Below, one piece after another: positions 21,600-22,247 of a DNA stretch of 22,247 bases. The position numbers and the translations under genes were made by a program. Source of the DNA: Benthortus sp964440495. GTDB taxonomy: Archaea; Thermoproteota; Nitrososphaeria_A; Caldarchaeales; Wolframiiraptoraceae. The notes beneath the pieces are model-generated. The model saw only the letters and a program-made list of their open reading frames with translations. It was not told where the DNA came from and ran no database searches. How positions within the stretch are numbered: position 1 is the stretch's first letter; each line of letters begins with the position of its first letter. Location of the stretch: assembly GCA_964440495.1 (NCBI GenBank), contig CAYTSD010000020.1:1-22247 (forward strand), given 5' to 3'.

Positions 21600-22247
21600 A
21601 TGACGAGGCCTCCAGGAGTCGAATACTCTACAATAAGAGAGATACGTGGCCCAATCATAATAGTCGACAATGTCAGCGGCGTCGCCTATGACGAGCTCGT
21701 CGAGATTGAGACAAGTGAAGGAGAGCTTAGACTCGGTAAAGTGATTGAGGTTGGTGAAGGTAAAGCTATAGTCCAAGTCTTCGAGGGAACCCAAGGCCTC
21801 TCGATAAGCGGGACGCGCGCGAGATTCCTTGGGAAAACCATGGAGCTCGGCGTCTCGGAGGAGATGCTTGGAAGAGTATTCGATGGACTTGGAAGACCGA
21901 TTGACGGGCTGCCTGAACCAATCGCAGAAGAGTATAAGGATGTGAACGGTGAGCCGATAAACCCAAATGAACGTGTATATCCAAGCGACTTCATCCAGAC
22001 AGGAATCTCCGCAATCGATGGAATGAACAGCCTTGTAAGGGGGCAGAAGCTTCCAATCTTCAGCGGAGCAGGACTCCCACACAACCAGCTTGCTGCGCAG
22101 ATAGCCCGTCAAGCAACAGTCCCAGGAAAGGAGGAAGAGTTCGCGGTAATCTTCGCAGCGATAGGCGTCCAGAACGATGAGGCTAGATTCTTCCGCCAAA
22201 GTCTGGAGGAGAGCGGCGCAATAACACGGAGCGCCCTGTTCCTAAAC
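21600..22247 (+). CDS. atpB: A-type ATP synthase subunit B, 3' end beyond window
   Basis: Subunit B is the non-catalytic, nucleotide-binding partner of subunit A in the A1 head. The first 216 residues are present and open to the window edge; full-length family members are about 460. The start MTRPPGVEYSTIREIRGP matches archaeal B subunits. GRVFDGLGRPIDG, the DFIQTGISAIDGMNSL block and FSGAGLPHNQLAAQIARQA follow; the last is the B-type variant of the P-loop that lacks the catalytic GKT. ATG 21600 lies behind GGAGAGGTGGGCGG, a good ribosome-binding region. It is the third gene of the atpA-cutA-atpB run, so subunit D would be expected next, outside the window. Confidence 0.97.
   Translation, partial: MTRPPGVEYSTIREIRGPIIIVDNVSGVAYDELVEIETSEGELRLGKVIEVGEGKAIVQVFEGTQGLSISGTRARFLGKTMELGVSEEMLGRVFDGLGRPIDGLPEPIAEEYKDVNGEPINPNERVYPSDFIQTGISAIDGMNSLVRGQKLPIFSGAGLPHNQLAAQIARQATVPGKEEEFAVIFAAIGVQNDEARFFRQSLEESGAITRSALFLN

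Noticed and set aside
21525..22199. 224-residue minus-strand open frame opposite atpB.
   Set aside because: It is antisense to clear atpB sequence, with no recognisable domain and random-looking composition.

Overview
The window reads as chromosomal DNA from an archaeon, probably a thermophile of the TACK group. The support is archaeal gene content: an A-type ATP synthase (subunits A and B), topoisomerase VI subunit B, the archaeal purine enzyme PurP, a helicase-less XPF nuclease, LysW-type lysine/arginine enzymes, and prepilin-like proteins with class III signal peptides. AGG/AGA and ATA codons are abundant, and many operon heads carry a TATA-like box 20-30 bp before the start codon, as expected for leaderless or short-leader transcripts. 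I cannot fix the lineage more precisely; a Caldarchaeales/Aigarchaeota-like or related organism is a guess. I see no insertion sequence, CRISPR array, rRNA or tRNA. Two 100-N blocks (5639-5738, 13369-13468) show this is a draft scaffold.

Layout. 1-1902: two divergent radical SAM genes, one cut by the window edge (minus) and one AmrS-like (plus). 1939-5155: three consecutive prepilin-like secreted proteins of growing size, the last two cysteine-rich, the third apparently starting at a CTG codon. 5167-5957: an acylphosphatase fused to a long heptad-repeat coiled coil, broken by an assembly gap inside the repeat. 6039-7610: top6B. 7699-8886: argG. On the minus strand, 12400 down to 8883, lies a lysX-lysJ-(frameshifted roadblock/LC7-like gene)-lysK cluster, convergent with argG. 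12514-13320 (minus): a nucleotidyltransferase-fold protein. 13525-14868: a class III aminotransferase. 14846-15829 (minus): an unrecognised protein with a C39/papain-like Cys-His arrangement. 15911-16969: purP. 17018-18102: a membrane-anchored thioredoxin-fold protein with a cytosolic C2H2 zinc finger, overlapping a VKOR gene. 18099-18779 (minus): XPF nuclease. 18897-22247: an unknown protein, atpA, cutA and the start of atpB.

How the genes work together. LysX, LysJ and LysK act on substrates carried by the small protein LysW, making lysine and/or ornithine; ArgG then carries ornithine-derived citrulline towards arginine. LysW, LysY and LysZ are not in the window. The thioredoxin-fold/VKOR pair looks like a disulfide-forming system facing outward, and the cysteine-rich prepilin-like proteins are the kind of secreted substrate it could serve (inference). 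CutA sits between atpA and atpB in what looks like one transcription unit.

The items most worth a second look are the frameshifted roadblock-like gene inside the lysine operon, the zinc finger-TM-thioredoxin/VKOR pair, the acylphosphatase-coiled-coil fusion with its collapsed repeat, the CTG start, and cutA inside the ATP synthase operon.
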